Source: Pseudomonas oryzihabitans
GTDB lineage: Bacteria > Pseudomonadota > Gammaproteobacteria > Pseudomonadales > Pseudomonadaceae
NCBI RefSeq assembly: GCF_014522265.1
Contig: NZ_CP017024.1
Span: forward strand, 2,702,001-2,766,000
DNA length: 64,000 nt
Reading direction: 5' to 3'
A program made the translations under genes and the position numbers. A model generated the notes under the pieces. It made no database searches, had not been told where the DNA came from, and worked only from the letters and a program-made list of their open reading frames with translations. Positions 34,922 to 44,438 of this stretch are shown here, piece by piece; position 1 is the first letter of the stretch; each line of letters starts with the position of its first letter.

Positions 34922-37654
34922 CTAGAGCATAGTATCCAGGGCGACAGAGGAAAACTGTAGCCTTGCTGCAGTTCGCCCAGGCGCCGGTCGCTCCCGGCGC
35001 CTGGGCGTTAGCGGACTAGCGGCGGGGTTGCAGCAGCAGCGCCACCAGGGCGCTCCAGCCGGTCTGGTGGGAGGCCCGAGTCCGCGGCCGTTTTCGCCGT
35101 GGAAATACTCGTGGAACAGCACCAGGTCGCGACTGCGCGGATCGTTCTGCAGTTGTGGATAGTCGACCATGCTCGGGCGTTTGCCGTCGGCGTCCTTGAG
35201 GAACAGCCGCGTCAGGCGCTGGCTGAGGCCGTCGGCGACCTCTTCCAGATTGGCCAGGTAGCCGGAGCCGCTGGGGTATTCCACCGAGAAACTGTCGGCG
35301 TAGTAACGGTGGAACTCGTGCAGCGACTCGATGAGCATGTAGTTGATCGGCATCCACAGTGGCCCGCGCCAGTTGGAGTTGCCGCCATAGAGGCGCGAAT
35401 CCGATTCCCCCGGTTGATAGCGGGCGCTGAGCAGGTTGCCGTCGGCCTGGCGCATCTCGAAGGGTTGCTGTTCGTGGGCCTTGGACAGCGAGCGGATGCC
35501 GTATTCGGAGAGGAATTCGTTGTCATCCAGCATGCGCTTGAGCAGCAGCTTGGTACGGTGGCCGCGCAGCAGCGAGAGCAGGAATCTATTGCCCTGGCCG
35601 GGTTCGGTCCAGCGCGAGACCAATCGGGCGAGATCCGGCCGCTGGCGCAGGAAGCCGCGCAGTCGTCCGCCGAGGCCGGGGAGGCCCTCGTGCTCGCGCT
35701 GTTCCAGCACCTGCACCGCGAACAGCGGGATGAGGCCGACGATGGACCTCAGGCGCAACGGCTCGGCACTGCCATCCGCCTTGTGCAGGACGTCGTAGAA
35801 GAATTCGTCCTGTTCGTCCCAGAGGCCGTCTTCGCGATCATCGCTGTGGTTGATGGCGCCGGCGATGTGCAGGAAGTGCTCGAAGAACTTCACCCCCAGA
35901 TCGACGTACACCGGATTTTCCTTGGCCAGCTCCAGGGCGATGCGCATCAGGTCCAGCGCATAGGCGGCCATCCAGGCGGTGCCGTCGGCCTGGTCCAGGT
36001 GATAGCCCTCCGGCAGGGGGGCCGAGCGGTCGAAGAGGGCGATGTTGTCCAGGCCGAGGAAACCGCCCTGGAAGATGTTGCGACCCTCGGTGTCCTTGCG
36101 GTTGATCCACCAGGAGAAATTCAGCAGCAGCTTGTGGAAGACGCGTTCGAGAAAGACCCGGTCGCCCACCCCGGTCAGAGACTTTTCCTGCAGGTAGACG
36201 TGCCAGGTGGCCCAGGCATGCACCGGCGGATTGGCGTCCTCGAAATTCCACTCGTAGGCCGGCAGCTGGCCATTGGGATGCATGAATCTGTCCTTCACCA
36301 GCAGCAGCAGCTGCTGCTTGGCGAAACCGGGATCGATCAGGGCGTAGGCCACCGCCTGGAAGGCCAGGTCCCAGGAGGCGTACCAGGGGTACTCCCATTT
36401 GTCCGGCATGGAGACGATGTCGAAATTGAGCAGGTGGCGCCAGTGGCCGTTGCGGATGCGCTGGCGCTGCGCCGGCGGCGTCGGCTGGGCCGGATCGCCA
36501 TCGAGCCAGCGATTGACCTCGAAGTAGTAGAGCTGCTTGGACCAGAGCAGGCCGGCCAGGGCCTGGCGCTGCACCAGGCGCGCATCGGGATCGGCGATCT
36601 TTTCCTGCAGGGCGGCAAAGAAGGCATCGGCCTCGGCGATGCGCTCGGCAAAGATCGCATCGGCATCCACCGACAGCGCATTGGTCGGCGCCAGGCGCAG
36701 GTAGACCACGGTCTTGGCGCCACCCTCCAGCTCCACGGCGAAATGAGCGGCCGCCTTGCTGCCGAAGTCGCGGCGGATCGCCTCGCGGGCGCCGCGCACC
36801 ACGTAGTCGTTGATGCCGTCCTTGAAGGGGCCCTCGGCGGCTTCACCGGTCAGGCGCGGCAGGTTGGTTTCGTTGTTGCAGAACAGCCACTCGGCCTCGC
36901 GCGGGCCCCAGGCGCTGACCACCAGGTCGGGCCGGTCGAAATAGCTGGCCCGGACCTGGTCGCCTTCCAGGCTGAGCATGGAGCGCGGCGGGGTGCCGGT
37001 CCAGGCCCAGGTGTTGCGAGACCAGATCTGCGGCAGCACTCGCAGGCTGGCGCGCTCGGTCCCGCGGTTTTCCACGGTGACCCGCATGAGAATGTCGTCG
37101 GGGGTGTGCTTGGCGTATTCGACGGTGACGTCGAAATAGCGATCCTCGGCGAAGACGCCGGTATCGAGGATCTCGTATTCGCGATCCTCCAGGCCGCGTC
37201 GGGCGTTTTCCTCAGTGAGCTGGGCATAGGGAAAGGCGGCGTGGGGATACTTGTAGAGCATCTTCTGGTAGGCATGGCTCGGTACCCCGTCCAGGTAGAA
37301 GTACAGCTCCTTGACGTCCTCGCCATGGTTGCCTTCGGCGTTGGTCAGGCCGAACAGCCGTTCCTTGAGGAAGGGATCGCGCTCGTTCCACAGGGCGATG
37401 CCCAGGCACCATTGCTGAGCCTTGTCGCAGAAACCGGCGAGGCCGTCTTCGCCCCAGCGATAGGCGCGGCTGCGCGCATGGTCATGGGGGAAGTAGCGCC
37501 AGGCGTCGCCATCGGCGCTGTAGTCTTCACGGACCGTGGCCCACTGGCGCTCGCTCAGGTAGGGCCCCCACTGCCGCCAGGCGGCGGCATCGGTATCAGC
37601 CAGGCGCTGGCCTTCTCGGGTATGCAGGATGCCCGGGGCGGGATGTGCCGTCAT
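34922..37654 (-). CDS. MGH1-like glucosidase (GH63-related), C-terminal frame broken
   Basis: A very large cytoplasmic glycoside hydrolase of the MGH1-like/GH63 (alpha/alpha)6 group. Landmarks are SRAYRWGEDGLAGFCD, the DGVPSHAYQKMLYKYP segment, the catalytic-region LNFDIVSMPDKWEYPWYASWDLAFQA, and LYGGNSNWRGPLWMPINYMLIES. Near codon 857 the expected ending GLGASHQTGWSALVALLLQPRR, stopping at 35016-35018, is displaced by a missing base in a C/G run at about 35085. The continuing frame has an unrelated Pro/Arg-rich tail and stops at 34922. Most of the active-site barrel is intact, but the lost HQTGW segment is conserved, so activity is doubtful unless the shift is a sequencing error. Substrate probably an alpha-glucoside or mannosylglycerate-type compound. 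Confidence 0.85.
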   Translation of the reverse strand: MTAHPAPGILHTREGQRLADTDAAAWRQWGPYLSERQWATVREDYSADGDAWRYFPHDHARSRAYRWGEDGLAGFCDKAQQWCLGIALWNERDPFLKERLFGLTNAEGNHGEDVKELYFYLDGVPSHAYQKMLYKYPHAAFPYAQLTEENARRGLEDREYEILDTGVFAEDRYFDVTVEYAKHTPDDILMRVTVENRGTERASLRVLPQIWSRNTWAWTGTPPRSMLSLEGDQVRASYFDRPDLVVSAWGPREAEWLFCNNETNLPRLTGEAAEGPFKDGINDYVVRGAREAIRRDFGSKAAAHFAVELEGGAKTVVYLRLAPTNALSVDADAIFAERIAEADAFFAALQEKIADPDARLVQRQALAGLLWSKQLYYFEVNRWLDGDPAQPTPPAQRQRIRNGHWRHLLNFDIVSMPDKWEYPWYASWDLAFQAVAYALIDPGFAKQQLLLLVKDRFMHPNGQLPAYEWNFEDANPPVHAWATWHVYLQEKSLTGVGDRVFLERVFHKLLLNFSWWINRKDTEGRNIFQGGFLGLDNIALFDRSAPLPEGYHLDQADGTAWMAAYALDLMRIALELAKENPVYVDLGVKFFEHFLHIAGAINHSDDREDGLWDEQDEFFYDVLHKADGSAEPLRLRSIVGLIPLFAVQVLEQREHEGLPGLGGRLRGFLRQRPDLARLVSRWTEPGQGNRFLLSLLRGHRTKLLLKRMLDDNEFLSEYGIRSLSKAHEQQPFEMRQADGNLLSARYQPGESDSRLYGGNSNWRGPLWMPINYMLIESLHEFHRYYADSFSVEYPSGSGYLANLEEVADGLSQRLTRLFLKDADGKRPSMVDYPQLQNDPRSRDLVLFHEYFHGENGRGLGPPTRPAGAPWWRCCCNPAASPLTPRRRERPAPGRTAARLQFSSVALDTML

Positions 37655-37841
37655 CGTGTCTCCAGATTCAGGTAACGGTTAAGGCTCGAGGATAGATCAC
37701 CATTGTGGCGTGCAACGACCTGCCTTGGCGTATCGCTGCAGTTTTTAGTGCCTGTCTGACCGGAAAAAATTCACGCCGTTGCGGTTTTCGTCACAGGGCC
37801 TGAGCGGGCGCAAGGGCTCTATCCCGGGCAAGCGGCGGACG

Positions 37842-37873
37842 AAAAAAAGCCCCACGCCGGGTCGGGGTGGGGC
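37842..37873 (-). terminator. Strong intrinsic terminator of mqo
   Basis: On the minus strand a GCCCCAC/GTGGGGC stem is followed by seven T residues, about 50 bases past the mqo stop. Confidence 0.85.
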
Positions 37874-37925
37874 CTTCTGGTCATCGCGAAGCGCCCGCCG
37901 CTCGCGCAGCGGGCCTGGCAGCGAT

Positions 37926-39563
37926 CTACAGCGCCATGTCGTTGGCGGCCTTTTCGGCGCGCGGGGCGCTGGCGGTGGCCTTGGCGTTCTCGGTGCCGGT
38001 GGCGACCGGCGGGGTGGCCAGTTGCAGGACTTCGGCGGTGTAGTTCCACTCCTGCTGCACGCGCGCCGGGTCGCTGTTCAGCTTGGTGCCGTAGCTGGGC
38101 ACGATCTGGTGCAGCTTGGCTTGCCACTCCGGGGTCGCGACCTTGTCCTTGAACACCTTCTCCAGCACGCTCAGCATGATGGGCGCGGCGGTCGAGGCAC
38201 CCGGGGAGGCGCCCAGCAGGCCGGCGATGCTGCCGTCCTTGGCCGCGACGATCTCGGTGCCCAGCTTCAGCACGCCACCCTTGTCTGCGTCGCGCTTGAT
38301 GATCTGCACGCGCTGACCGGCCTGCCACAGGCGCCAGTCTTCCTTCTTGGCGTTGGGGAAGTACTCGCGCAGGGCGGCCATGCGGTCGTCATCCGACAGC
38401 ATCAGCTGACCGGCGAGGTATTCCACCAGCGGGTACTCGGCCACGCCCACGCGGACCATCGGCCAGGCGTTGTGGGTGTTGGTGCTGGTAAGCAGGTCCA
38501 GGTAGGAACCCTGCTTGAGGAACTTGGTGGAGAAGGTGGCGAAGGGCCCGAACAGGATCACGCGCTTGCCGTCGAGCATGCGGGTGTCCAGGTGCGGTAC
38601 CGACATCGGCGGTGCGCCCACCGACGCCTTGCCGTAGGCCTTGGCCAGGTGCTGCTGGGCGATCTCGGGGTTGTCGGTGACCAGGAAGGAACCACCCACC
38701 GGGAAGCCGGCGTAGTCGTTGGCTTCGGGGATGCCCGACTTCTGCAGCAGGTGCAGGGCACCGCCGCCGGCGCCGATGAAGACGAACTTGGCGTCGGTTT
38801 CGGTCTTCTTGCCGTCCTTGAGGTTCTTGTACTCCACGCGCCAGCTGCCGTCGGCATTGCGGGTGATGTTCTCGACTTCGCTGGACAGGTTCAGCTTGAA
38901 GTTCGGCTTGGACTGCAGGTTGGCGGCGAACTGGCGGGTGATCTCACCGAAGTTGACGTCGGTGCCCAGCGGACTCCAGGTGGCGGCGATCTTCTGCTTG
39001 GGATCGCGACCTTCCATCATCAGCGGAACCCACTGTTTGATCTGCGCGGGATCTTCGGAGAACTGCATGCCGGAGAACAGCGGGCTGGCCTTGAGCGCCT
39101 CGTAGCGCTTCTTCAGGAAGGCGATGTTCTCGTCACCCCAGACGAAGCTCATGTGCGGGGTGCTGTTGATGAAGCTCTTCGGGTCCTTGAGGACACCGTT
39201 CTTGACCTGCCAGGACCAGAATTGACGGGAGATCTGGAAGGCTTCGTTGATCTCGATGGCCTTGGCGATGGTGACCTTGCCGTCCTTGTCTTCCGGGGTG
39301 TAGTTCAGCTCGGCCAGGGCGGAGTGGCCGGTACCGGCATTGTTCCAGCCGTTGGAGCTCTCGTCGGCGACCTGGTCCAGGCGCTCGACCATTTCCATGG
39401 TCCAGTTCGGCTCCAGCTCGTTCAGCCAGATGCCCAGGGTGGAGCTCATGATGCCGCCGCCGATCAGCAGGACGTCGACCTTCTTGGTGTCTTCGGCCTG
39501 TGCGGTGCCCAGGGCGGAGGCGATGGCGACGCCGAGCAGCGCGCCAGTCATTTTCTTCAGCAT
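37926..39563 (-). CDS. mqo: Malate:quinone oxidoreductase with Sec-type signal peptide
   Basis: A 545-residue FAD enzyme oxidising malate to oxaloacetate and passing electrons to quinone. The FAD motif is [19 protein letters not shown] at about residue 30. The family segments [42 protein letters not shown] and [12 protein letters not shown] are present, and [21 protein letters not shown] is the second nucleotide-binding region. ATG 39561-39563 is chosen; it starts [25 protein letters not shown], a typical Sec signal also seen in one of the two Pseudomonas Mqo paralogues. The longer upstream frame has no homology. A palindrome upstream (39880-39897) may control it, and a T-rich terminator follows. 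Confidence 0.95.
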   Translation of the reverse strand: MLKKMTGALLGVAIASALGTAQAEDTKKVDVLLIGGGIMSSTLGIWLNELEPNWTMEMVERLDQVADESSNGWNNAGTGHSALAELNYTPEDKDGKVTIAKAIEINEAFQISRQFWSWQVKNGVLKDPKSFINSTPHMSFVWGDENIAFLKKRYEALKASPLFSGMQFSEDPAQIKQWVPLMMEGRDPKQKIAATWSPLGTDVNFGEITRQFAANLQSKPNFKLNLSSEVENITRNADGSWRVEYKNLKDGKKTETDAKFVFIGAGGGALHLLQKSGIPEANDYAGFPVGGSFLVTDNPEIAQQHLAKAYGKASVGAPPMSVPHLDTRMLDGKRVILFGPFATFSTKFLKQGSYLDLLTSTNTHNAWPMVRVGVAEYPLVEYLAGQLMLSDDDRMAALREYFPNAKKEDWRLWQAGQRVQIIKRDADKGGVLKLGTEIVAAKDGSIAGLLGASPGASTAAPIMLSVLEKVFKDKVATPEWQAKLHQIVPSYGTKLNSDPARVQQEWNYTAEVLQLATPPVATGTENAKATASAPRAEKAANDMAL

Positions 39564-39879
39564 GTGATCTCTCGTTCGATAGAAGCTGGGTCTGCTTATC
39601 GAGTTTCGGTGCGGTGCGGCACCATGGCACATGGGGGGATGTGCAGTGGGCAAGGCAGAATGCAGCCGGAAACACGCAAGGGCAGGTTCTTTTCCCTCCA
39701 CCGCCCCTCTCTCATGAGTCACCGGAGGAGTCGGAGCAAAAACGCAAGACGCGGCCTTGGCAGCGGCTGACCGGAGACAGAGGTCTCGGGCGCGGCTGCG
39801 TGCGCGTGGCGTAATTGTTGCCGGACATTTTAAAGGGAAGGGTTAGGGCTGCCTAGCCCGTAATTCATTGGCTTTGCCT

Positions 39880-39897
39880 ATTAGCCTTTAGTCTAAT
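39880..39897. promoter_or_regulatory. Near-perfect 18-bp palindrome upstream of mqo
   Basis: ATTAGCCT-TT-AGTCTAAT matches on 7 of 8 positions per arm and lies in the AT-richest part of the 480-base gap between mqo and rlmF. It is a likely regulator site. Elsewhere in the gap there is no gene-like frame. Confidence 0.5.
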
Positions 39898-39930
39898 CCT
39901 TTGTGACGACAGTCAAAGTCCCGCCAGCTG

Positions 39931-40008
39931 CCGCTCCGGGCGAACCGGAGCGGTCTGGACGGCTTTCCGCGAGCAGCCGGCGGCACCGACGAAAGCGGCC
40001 GGAAAGCC
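39931..40008 (-). terminator. Two GC-rich stem-loops after rlmF
   Basis: CCGCTCCGG-GCGAA-CCGGAGCGG (39931-39953) and a longer GGCTTTCCG...CGGAAAGCC structure (39961-40008) stand between the rlmF stop and the mqo promoter. Neither has a T-run on the minus strand. They probably stabilise or end the rlmF transcript. Confidence 0.4.
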
Positions 40009-40043
40009 GCCGGAGGGTCGTCGTTCAAGTGTGGAGAGGTCGA

Positions 40044-40970
40044 TCAGGCGAAGCGCCAGGCGAGGAAGCGACTCTGCTTCTGGCCCTGGGCCATGGCCAC
40101 CACGCGACTTTCACTGACCTGTTCGCGGCGCAGTGCCGCCTGCAACGGCGGCAGATTGTTGACCTTGGACACCAGACAGGTGAACCAGCCGACCTGACCG
40201 GCAAAGGCGCGACTCTCGCGGATCATCCGCTCGACAAAGACGGCCTCGCCCCCGGGGCACCAGAGTTCAGCCGCCTGGCCGCCGAAATTGAGCAGGGGTA
40301 CCTGCTTGCCGGTGGTCTTGCCCAGGTTCTTCCACTTGCGCCGGCTGCCGCGCACGGCATCGTCGGGGCTGGCATGGAAGGGCGGATTGCACAGGGTGGC
40401 GGCGTAGCGCTCACCGGGTTGCAGGATACCGGCGAATATGGCCTGGGGATCCGGCTGGCGGCGCAACTCGATGGCGGCGGCGCAATCCGCATTGGCCGCC
40501 AGGGTGCGGCCGAAGGCAGCCAGCGCCGCCGGGGCGATGTCGCTGCCAACGAAATGCCAGCCGTACTCCTTGAAGCCGATCAGCGGATAGACGCCATTGG
40601 CGCCCGTACCCACGTCCAGCAAGCGCGTCGTCGCACCCCGGGGAATCCGGCCGCCATTGCCCTCGGCCAGCAGGTCGGCCAGGTGGTGCAGGTAATCCGC
40701 CCGGCCGGGAATCGGTGGGCAGAGGAAATCGGCGGGGATGTCCCAATCGCGCACGCCATGGTGCAGCGCCAGTAACGCGCGGTTGAGCGCGCGGACGGCC
40801 TGGGGATCGGTGAAGTCGATGGACAGATTGCCCCGCGGCGTCGGCGCCACGAACGGCCTGAGCGCCGGGCTCGTGCGCATCAGCGCTGGAAAGTCGTAGC
40901 TGCCCTGGTGGCGATTGCGTGGATGCAGGGGCGCAGGGCGGCCAGGAAGGGGGCGGCGGGGCGAGGTCAT
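40044..40970 (-). CDS. rlmF: 23S rRNA (adenine-1618-N6)-methyltransferase
   Basis: A 308-residue SAM-dependent methyltransferase matching RlmF/YbiN. The N-terminus ends in [16 protein letters not shown], a family hallmark. SAM-binding motif I is [19 protein letters not shown], motif II is HFVGSDI, and the N6-adenine catalytic motif is CNPPFHAS. The region [10 protein letters not shown] and the [17 protein letters not shown] segment are also conserved in RlmF. It modifies A1618 of 23S rRNA during ribosome assembly. It stands alone, with two 3' hairpins downstream and the MITE to its right. Confidence 0.93.
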   Translation of the reverse strand: MTSPRRPLPGRPAPLHPRNRHQGSYDFPALMRTSPALRPFVAPTPRGNLSIDFTDPQAVRALNRALLALHHGVRDWDIPADFLCPPIPGRADYLHHLADLLAEGNGGRIPRGATTRLLDVGTGANGVYPLIGFKEYGWHFVGSDIAPAALAAFGRTLAANADCAAAIELRRQPDPQAIFAGILQPGERYAATLCNPPFHASPDDAVRGSRRKWKNLGKTTGKQVPLLNFGGQAAELWCPGGEAVFVERMIRESRAFAGQVGWFTCLVSKVNNLPPLQAALRREQVSESRVVAMAQGQKQSRFLAWRFA

Positions 40971-41021
40971 GAAGGCAGGCAGGGTGGAAAAGGGGCGGCG
41001 AGCCTAGCACAGCCACCCTTT

Positions 41022-41165
41022 TAGAGCCTGTTTTAAGTCTCGTGAGCCAGGTACAAACAAGGCGAAAATGCCTGAGGAAGCGGAGTTTACAGTCGGTAAA
41101 TGAGCATTCCGAAGGCATTTTCAACGCCGTTTGCTCGACGCGCAGCAGACTTTAAACAGGCTATA
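41022..41165. mobile_element. MITE-like 144-bp full-length imperfect palindrome
   Basis: The left end TAGAGCCTGTTTTAAGTCT is mirrored by AGACTTTAAACAGGCTATA at the right, with inner matched blocks (AAAC, GAAAATGCCT, GGAA-GC, TTTA) at equal spacing, so the whole element can fold into one hairpin. There is no coding capacity. Ends beginning GAGCCTGTT and flanking TA are reminiscent of IS5-superfamily (IS427-group) elements, suggesting a non-autonomous derivative. It lies five bases beyond the stop of the aldo/keto reductase gene and about 50 bases upstream of rlmF. Confidence 0.8.
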
Positions 41166-41169
41166 CGGC

Positions 41170-42141
41170 TCACGCGGGCGTCGGGGCGTCTTCCGGCAGC
41201 ACGCCGATCTCGCGCAGGTTGCGCCAGAAGGCGGCAGGGATGAGCGCCCGTAGCAGTTCGGCGTTCTGCCAGGCCCGCTCCGGTGTGCTGCTGCCGGGAA
41301 TGGTGGCGGCCACCGTGGGATGGGCCAGGCAGAACTGCAGGGCCGCGGCGCGGATGTCCACCCCGTGATCCTGGCAGACGCCCTCGATCAACTCGACCTT
41401 GCGGCGCAGTGCCGGCTCGGCTTCGGCGTAGTCGTAGTGCTTGCCACCGGCGAGCAGGCCGGAATTGTAGGGCCCGCCCACCACGATGCCCACGCCGCGG
41501 CGTTCGCATTCGGGAAAGAGCGTGTCCAGGGCTTCGCGATGATCCAGCAGGGAATAGCGACCGGCCAGCAGGAAGGCATCGGGATCGCTCTGCTCCAGCG
41601 CCAGGCGGCAGGGTTCCACCAGGTTGACGCCCAGGCCCCAGCCCAGGATCAGCCCTTCCTCGCGCATCTCGGTGAGGGCCTTGGCCGCACCCTGCATGGC
41701 CTGGGCGAAGTAGTCGCGCCAGGCCGGGCCATGCTGGTCCTCGGACAGATCGTGGATCCAGACCAGATCGAGGCGGTCGGTCTTGAGGCGTTCCAGACTG
41801 GCCTCGATGGAGCGGCGGGCGCCGTCGGCGGAATAGTCGAGCACCCGCTTGAAGGGCAGTTCGTTGACGAACGGCGGCGCATTTTCCGGCCGGTCGGCCG
41901 GTTCCAGCAGGCGGCCGACCTTGCTGCAGAGGACGAAGTCGTCGCGCGGCTTGTCGGCCAGCACCTCGGCAAAACGTCGCTCCGACAGCCCGGCGCCATA
42001 GTGGGGCGAGGTGTCATAGAGGCGGATGCCGGCGTCCCAGGCGGCTTCGAGCGTCGCCCGGGCGTCGGCGTCGCCTACCTCGCGGAACATGTTGCCCAGC
42101 GGGGCGCCGCCAAAGCCGAGGGAGGGGATGTCGATACGCAT
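41170..42141 (-). CDS. Aldo/keto reductase (D-threo-aldose / L-fucose dehydrogenase-like)
   Basis: A 323-residue (alpha/beta)8 NAD(P)-dependent oxidoreductase. It begins with the sheet IPSLGFGGAPLGNMFREV, then AGIRLYDTSPHYGAGLSERR (catalytic Asp and Tyr), VLCSKVGRLLEP (Lys), and RLDLVWIHDLSED where His completes the tetrad. The C-terminal cofactor region is VAATIPGSSTPERAWQN. The SKVGRLL and PPFVNELPFKRVLDYSADG elements are those of D-threo-aldose 1-dehydrogenase and pyridoxal 4-dehydrogenase relatives. It oxidises or reduces a sugar-like aldehyde in the cytoplasm. The MITE lies immediately 3' of its stop codon. Confidence 0.88.
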   Translation of the reverse strand: MRIDIPSLGFGGAPLGNMFREVGDADARATLEAAWDAGIRLYDTSPHYGAGLSERRFAEVLADKPRDDFVLCSKVGRLLEPADRPENAPPFVNELPFKRVLDYSADGARRSIEASLERLKTDRLDLVWIHDLSEDQHGPAWRDYFAQAMQGAAKALTEMREEGLILGWGLGVNLVEPCRLALEQSDPDAFLLAGRYSLLDHREALDTLFPECERRGVGIVVGGPYNSGLLAGGKHYDYAEAEPALRRKVELIEGVCQDHGVDIRAAALQFCLAHPTVAATIPGSSTPERAWQNAELLRALIPAAFWRNLREIGVLPEDAPTPA

Positions 42142-42202
42142 GGGAAGTCTCCAGGGTGGTGCGTGTCTGCATCCCGACCGATGTCCCCAGACTCCTGTTC
42201 CC

Positions 42203-42907
42203 CTAGTCCGCCGGACGTAGCAGGGCCACCTCGGCGCAGGTGAGCGGACGATAGGCACCCTCGGCCAGGGCGGAATCCAGCGCCAGCTCGCCGATGCGGT
42301 CGCGATGCAGGGCGATGACCTCGATGCCGAAGCGGCCGAACATGCGCTTGACCTGGTGATAGCGGCCTTCGACCAGGGTCAGGAAAGCGCTGTGGTCGTC
42401 CAGCAACTCCAGCTGCGCCGGTTGGGTGGTGAGGTCCTCATAGGCGAAGTAGAGCCCTTCGGCGAAGGCGGCCACCAGCTGCGGCGGGATGACCTCGGCG
42501 GTGGTGACCCGGTAGCGCTTGGTCTGCCTGTGACGCGGATGACTGAGGCCGCGTGACCACTGGCCATCGTTGGTGAGCAGCAGCAGGCCGGTGGTGTTGA
42601 AGTCCAGCCGTCCGGCCAGGTGCAGATCGGCGCGCTGGTCCGGGGCGAGGCAGTCCAGCACCGTGGCATGGCGGGCGTCGACGGTGGCGCTCACGCAGCC
42701 GCGCGGCTTGTGCAGCATCAGGTAGCGACCGCCGGGGCCGTCCTGCAGCAGGCGCTCGTCGGCCTCGATGCGGTCGAAGGCGAACACCTCCTGCTCGGCC
42801 CGCAGGGTGGTGGTGCCGTTGACCCTTACCCGGCCCTCGGCGAGCAGGCGCCGCCCTAGTTGCCGGCCCAGCTCGGGTCGGTTGCCCAGCCAGCGGTCCA
42901 GGCGCAT
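42203..42907 (-). CDS. RsuA-family 16S rRNA pseudouridine synthase
   Basis: A 234-residue pseudouridine synthase. An S4-like N-terminal domain (MRLDRWLGNRPELGRQLGRRLLAEGRVRVNG) is followed by the catalytic core with YLMLHKPRGCVSAT and the active-site motif HLAGRLDFNTTGLLLLTNDG, in which the Asp attacks uridine; KRYRV and EGRYHQVKRMFGRFG follow. It most resembles RsuA/YjbC-type enzymes that modify 16S or 23S rRNA; the exact site is not certain. Its start overlaps the stop of the small cysteine-rich gene (ATGA), so both are co-translated. Confidence 0.9.
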   Translation of the reverse strand: MRLDRWLGNRPELGRQLGRRLLAEGRVRVNGTTTLRAEQEVFAFDRIEADERLLQDGPGGRYLMLHKPRGCVSATVDARHATVLDCLAPDQRADLHLAGRLDFNTTGLLLLTNDGQWSRGLSHPRHRQTKRYRVTTAEVIPPQLVAAFAEGLYFAYEDLTTQPAQLELLDDHSAFLTLVEGRYHQVKRMFGRFGIEVIALHRDRIGELALDSALAEGAYRPLTCAEVALLRPAD

Positions 42908-43122
42908 CAGCGAGGTTCGCTCGCGACGCCTGCCGCGCAGGCCGGACAGAGGCAGCGGCGATCGCGCTCTTGCGCGGGCAGGCGGTCCAGGACGGCGGGA
43001 TCGATCGGCGTCTGCAGGCACCAGCAGTCGCGGATCTCGCCCCCGGCCGCCAGGAAGCAGCTGTTGGCCTGGCCGCACAGCGGGCAGCGGGTGGGATCGA
43101 AGGGGATGGGCGATGCGGCCAT
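42907..43122 (-). CDS. Cysteine-rich CWC-family protein
   Basis: A 71-residue protein with a compact set of cysteines (RCPLCGQANSCFLAAGG, RDCWCLQTPI, RRCLCPACAAG) forming the family's Cys-rich CWC motif, probably a zinc-binding knuckle pair. ATG 43120-43122 is used; longer upstream frames are not homologous. It precedes and overlaps the pseudouridine-synthase gene, an arrangement also seen elsewhere in Pseudomonas, so a role with RNA modification is possible but unproven. Confidence 0.8.
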   Translation of the reverse strand: MAASPIPFDPTRCPLCGQANSCFLAAGGEIRDCWCLQTPIDPAVLDRLPAQERDRRCLCPACAAGVASEPR

Positions 43123-43265
43123 GGTGATCTCGTCGGGCGAAGCGGGCGGCAGAGTACCGGGAATTGCGACCTGGGTAACGTCCGCTACGCTGGGGGTCTG
43201 CGTACTGTCGCAACCAGGGTGCAAGCTGCATCCTAGCTCCGATCGTCGGACCACCCGAGGAACCC

Positions 43266-44387
43266 ATGACAATAACTGCTCTGCGCACCCTGATCCGTAC
43301 CCTCATTCCCGGCACCCTGCTGGTCAGCCAACTGGCCCTGGCCACCGAAGCCGATGTCGGCCAGACCCTGGCCCGCCAGGCCGGCATTCCCTGGCCGGCG
43401 GTGATCGCCCATCGCGGCGCCTCCTTCGACGCCCCCGAATCCACCGCGCCGGCCTACCTGGTGGCGCGGGAACTGGGCGCCGACTACCTGGAGCTCGACC
43501 TGCAGCGCACCAGGGACGGCCAGCTCATCGCCCTGCACGACGACACCCTGGAACGTACCACCGATGTCGCCAAGCGCTTCCCCGACCGCGCCAAGGCCCC
43601 GGTCAGCCAGTTCACCCTGGCCGAACTCAAGTCGCTGGACGCCGGCAGCTGGTTCAACCAGGCCCATCCCGACCGCGCCCGGCCAAAGTTCGCCGGACTC
43701 AGGATCCTTACCCTCGACGAGGTCATCGACATCGCCGAAGGCGGTCGCAACAAGCCGGGTCTCTACATCGAAACCAAGCAACCCAAGCTGTTTCCGGGTA
43801 TCGAGCGCGACCTCAAGGCCAAGCTGACCCAGCGCGGCTGGCTCGGCAAGCCCAAGCCGGGTGCCACCGGCGTCGCCGCCATGCCCGGGCGGGTGATCCT
43901 GCAGACCTTCGAGAAGAGCAGCCTGGAGCTGTTGCAGAAGGAGATGCCGAAGACGCCGAAGATCCTGCTGCTGTGGCTGGGCGACGACTACATCCCGGCC
44001 AAGCCCGGGCCGAGCTACGCCGAGTCGGGCGAGGCCAGCAAGGCGGCCTACTACGCCAAGCAGCAGGTGCGCTCCGAAGGCGATTTCACCGCCTGGATCG
44101 AGTGGGCCAAGGCCCATGGCGCCATCGGCATCGGCCCCTCGGCGGCCCTGGAGGAGGGTGGCGACCAGAGCTATGCGGACCTGGTGAAGCCCTGGATGAA
44201 CGACGTCGCCCACGAGCGGGGTCTGCTGGTGCATGCCTATACGGTGGACTCGGCGGTGGACTACGCGCGTCTCGCGCCCCGTGGCGTGGATGGCTTCTTC
44301 AGCAATCGCGCCGCCGAATTGCTGAAGTTCTATGAGCGTCCGGCCAAGCAGGCACCCGGTGCCCTGCTCAAGCAGCTGGGTTATTGA
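43266..44387 (+). CDS. glpQ: Periplasmic glycerophosphodiester phosphodiesterase
   Basis: A 373-residue GDPD-family TIM barrel with a signal peptide (MTITALRTLIRTLIPGTLLV..., cleaved near ALAT). Catalytic residues are in VIAHRGASFDAPESTAPAY (His, Arg, Glu) and LELDLQRTRDGQLIALHDDTLERTT (Glu, Asp, second His), with YIETKQPKLFPG later. It hydrolyses deacylated phospholipid diesters to glycerol-3-phosphate and an alcohol in the periplasm. The product is the substrate of the UgpBAEC importer in this window, about 24 kb away. No clear Pho box is seen upstream. Confidence 0.92.
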   Translation: MTITALRTLIRTLIPGTLLVSQLALATEADVGQTLARQAGIPWPAVIAHRGASFDAPESTAPAYLVARELGADYLELDLQRTRDGQLIALHDDTLERTTDVAKRFPDRAKAPVSQFTLAELKSLDAGSWFNQAHPDRARPKFAGLRILTLDEVIDIAEGGRNKPGLYIETKQPKLFPGIERDLKAKLTQRGWLGKPKPGATGVAAMPGRVILQTFEKSSLELLQKEMPKTPKILLLWLGDDYIPAKPGPSYAESGEASKAAYYAKQQVRSEGDFTAWIEWAKAHGAIGIGPSAALEEGGDQSYADLVKPWMNDVAHERGLLVHAYTVDSAVDYARLAPRGVDGFFSNRAAELLKFYERPAKQAPGALLKQLGY

Positions 44388-44438
44388 GTCCAGGCGGGGA
44401 GGCCTGCCGGTCTCCCCGTCGCCAACGGAGGCCTCCTC

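Noticed and set aside
43140-43265. Pho box upstream of glpQ
   Set aside because: Only one half-site (CTGTCGC) is present; no second repeat at the 11-base spacing.
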